Source: Oceanispirochaeta crateris (lineage in GTDB: Bacteria > Spirochaetota > Spirochaetia > DSM-2461). From it: 64,000 nt of DNA. The notes below the pieces were generated by a model, which was given only the letters and a program-made list of their open reading frames with translations, was not told the DNA's origin and searched no databases. Below are positions 62,105-64,000 of this stretch, piece after piece. Position 1 is the first letter of the stretch. Each line of letters opens with the position of its first letter. A program made the translations under genes and the position numbers. The stretch covers positions 2,480,001 to 2,544,000 of the forward strand of contig NZ_CP036150.1 in NCBI RefSeq assembly GCF_008329965.1. The letters run 5' to 3'.

Positions 62105-64000
62105 ATGCCTCAGAATTTACTACCCTATTTCAAAAAGAACCTGAAGAGTCTGGAGATTCTGATCTCCGACACAGAATCCCTGATTCACCATTCTGTAAAC
62201 AGAAACGGGTCCTCAGGCTCCGGACTGATTCAGTCTTTTTCAAGAATACACAACCTGTCCGGTTTTTTGAACTTGATGAACATAAGCCGTCTGAGCTTTT
62301 TGGGAGGCCTGTTTATAACTCAAAAAGCATCCACCAGAAAAACACTCTCTGGAACAGAACGATCTTTATTGCTGACACTGATGAAACAGATTCACCAGAT
62401 TTTTGACAGCATAAGCCTGGCAGAAGACTATGGAAGTTTCGTGACTCCTTCAAGGAAAATGATTTATCCCGGAGTTGAAAGAGTCAATGAAGAGGCTTTG
62501 AAATGGACCATCCTCAGATTCAGCAGAGAGGGAGTCCATCTCCCCGCCCATTTTCCACTAAGGCCCCTTTCAATGGAAAAAACAGCCGGTGGAGAGTGGG
62601 ATCTGACGGTTCCCGATCCTGTATTCCGACAAGCAGGTAGGGGCGAATACCTCTCAGTAGCCTATATTGATCTTGTCCTATGGAATGATCCTCTGACCTT
62701 AGTTGAGAATCTAAGAGAGTGGAAACAAAGAGGCATCCTCCAGTTTCACGGCCCTCTGGAACTCCCCTTAGAAGATGAGACCGATCCGCCGGCCCTCCCC
62801 TACTACTTGATTATAAAGACGACGGAACCCCCGGAAAGATTCTGGGAAAACCAGAGGATTCCCGTCAGAATGCTCACGACACTCTCAGGACCGGATCAAA
62901 AAATCAAACTCGTTGCTACAGCTGAACCTTCAGATAAGAAACTCGATTACAATCCGGATGAGAATCTGGAGCTGGATGAACAAACCCTTCTGTTTCATCC
63001 CGAGGATGTGACAGAGCTCGAGTTTCCTATCCCTCAACCCTCGGAAAAACTTCCGGGACCGGAGGACATTGATGAGCTGACAGAGTCCAATATGGAGCCT
63101 ATCGATCAGCGTAAAAATAATGAACCGGGAACAACAATCAAATATCCTATCGGGATCAAGATGATCATCATCACCTCCCTGATCATTGTTTTGGCTTTGA
63201 CCGGGATGATTGTCCTAGCCACATATTTTTTCCTCCAAGATAGCCAGGTTAGAATAGAAGAGAGCAACCTCAAAATATCAGAAACCATTGCCAGCCAGAT
63301 AGAAGAAAGCCTTATTGCCATTGGAAACAGTGCCTCCCTCCTGCTTTTGGGAGTAGGAAACAACGAAACTGCCGATGAAATCAATTACAAAAACTATTAC
63401 TTTAGAAGTGAAAGACACACACTTCTGGCGGGAATCCCCGAGGAAGACAGACTCTTTTTCAATGAAAATCTTATGGCCGAGCTGGATGTTTCAGAATCCT
63501 TCATACGCAGCGTTGTTGCCGACCATTCTGAGCAGATCCGTCTTGCCCAGGGGGGCACCCCTTCGGTCTTCAATGTCTCAACCTATTTTGGAATACCTGT
63601 TTTGGGGATCACTGTTCCCTACAAGCAGGAACAAGGAATCAAGACTCTTTTTATTCTGACCGATATCAGGAGTACTCTCCAAAGGGCAGTGCAGTCCCGT
63701 GGAATCACCAGCACCTTCATCGTTGATTCCGCAGGAAATCTTATTGCTCATCCGGATAAAACTATCCTTGTCTCAGCTGTGAACCTGGGAGACCTAACCA
63801 TCGTAAAAGAACTATTCTCTTCCGCTGTAAACACGGGACAGATTCGATACACCCAGGATGAGGAGACGTATTTCGGTTCCTACAAGAAGGTGTCCTTTGG
63901 CCGCCTGGGAATCATCACAACAGTTCCGGAACAGCTGGCTTTTGAAGCTATTTTTAGAATTCAACGCCGTAATATCCTCCTGATGATCATGTTTGTAGCC
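62105..64000 (+). CDS. Cache-domain membrane sensor, probable adenylate/guanylate cyclase (partial)
   Basis: The frame is open for 632 codons to the window edge. It has a long soluble N-terminal region (1 to about 345), then a membrane helix (about 350-373, within KYPIGIKMIIITSLIIVLAL), an extracytoplasmic Cache-like domain (about 380-615: ITSTFIVDSAGNLIAHPDKT, YFGSYKKVSFGRLGIITTVP), and the start of a second helix (NILLMIMFVA). The arrangement and the KYPIGIK motif resemble spirochaete adenylate/guanylate cyclases, but the output domain lies beyond the window, so cyclase is inference. An MCP or diguanylate cyclase is also possible. Confidence 0.75.
   Translation, partial: MPQNLLPYFKKNLKSLEILISDTESLIHHSVNRNGSSGSGLIQSFSRIHNLSGFLNLMNISRLSFLGGLFITQKASTRKTLSGTERSLLLTLMKQIHQIFDSISLAEDYGSFVTPSRKMIYPGVERVNEEALKWTILRFSREGVHLPAHFPLRPLSMEKTAGGEWDLTVPDPVFRQAGRGEYLSVAYIDLVLWNDPLTLVENLREWKQRGILQFHGPLELPLEDETDPPALPYYLIIKTTEPPERFWENQRIPVRMLTTLSGPDQKIKLVATAEPSDKKLDYNPDENLELDEQTLLFHPEDVTELEFPIPQPSEKLPGPEDIDELTESNMEPIDQRKNNEPGTTIKYPIGIKMIIITSLIIVLALTGMIVLATYFFLQDSQVRIEESNLKISETIASQIEESLIAIGNSASLLLLGVGNNETADEINYKNYYFRSERHTLLAGIPEEDRLFFNENLMAELDVSESFIRSVVADHSEQIRLAQGGTPSVFNVSTYFGIPVLGITVPYKQEQGIKTLFILTDIRSTLQRAVQSRGITSTFIVDSAGNLIAHPDKTILVSAVNLGDLTIVKELFSSAVNTGQIRYTQDEETYFGSYKKVSFGRLGIITTVPEQLAFEAIFRIQRRNILLMIMFVA

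Noticed and set aside
1-64000. CRISPR arrays, insertion sequences, prophage or integrase genes
   Set aside because: No evenly spaced short repeats, transposase or integrase motifs were seen. The only long repeats are the in-frame coding repeats near 15-16.5 kb.

Overview
The window looks like chromosomal DNA of a free-living member of the Spirochaetia (phylum Spirochaetota). The evidence: a SpiroCoCo-type coiled-coil protein at the left edge; a ribosomal cluster lacking rpsD in the alpha operon, adk/map/infA in the spc operon and fusA in the str operon, as in Treponema and Borrelia; RpoB with Asn at the position equivalent to E. coli Ser531, the spirochaete rifampicin-resistance state; and a Cache-domain sensor at the right edge resembling spirochaete adenylate cyclases. 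There is no rRNA, CRISPR array, insertion sequence or prophage. Base and codon use look even throughout.

Left region (1-14.3 kb). A partial SpiroCoCo gene sits downstream of a HAD phosphatase. Next comes a minus-strand operon read as ptsI, der, a secreted NlpC/P60-like protein of unknown function, exbB, exbD and tonB. A plus-strand GerMN-domain gene diverges from ptsI. Convergent to it is an rny-ymdB-tlyA operon for RNA turnover and rRNA methylation, with a consensus promoter.

Middle region (14.3-44.8 kb). A 1146-residue membrane protein with an extracytoplasmic sensor-like domain, two low-complexity acidic repeat blocks and a GAF-like C-terminus follows the end of a very long translation-transcription supercluster. 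Read from 44.8 kb leftwards the cluster is: tRNA-Thr, rpmG, tRNA-Trp, secE, nusG, rplK, rplA, rplJ, rplL, rpoB, rpoC, rpsL, rpsG, tuf, rpsJ, the S10 genes, the spc genes, secY, rpmJ, rpsM, rpsK, rpoA, rplQ. Almost every junction between sub-operons carries a hairpin or intrinsic terminator (before secE, rplK, rplL, rpoB, rpsL, tuf, rpsJ and rpoA). This suggests stepwise attenuation and differential expression within one continuous gene row.

Right region (44.8-64 kb). A PRPP synthetase (411 aa, with an N-terminal insertion) and an FGGY sugar kinase form a minus-strand pair. They diverge from a four-gene BMP-type ABC importer (lipoprotein, dual ATPase, two permeases), which suggests nucleoside or pentose salvage. 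A Na/Pi cotransporter with a PhoU-like tail follows. A small unknown gene is coupled to a FecR-PEGA-coiled-coil protein. argH faces them. A translationally coupled trio of lipoproteins (chitobiase-like domain; Ig-like domain; Ig-like domains plus beta-helix) reads leftwards. A Cache-domain membrane sensor with a large cytoplasmic N-terminus runs off the right edge.

Most of the window is housekeeping. The parts least explained by known systems are the acidic-repeat membrane sensor, the lipoprotein trio, the NlpC-like gene inside the ptsI-der-exbBD-tonB operon, and the hairpins that punctuate the ribosomal supercluster.
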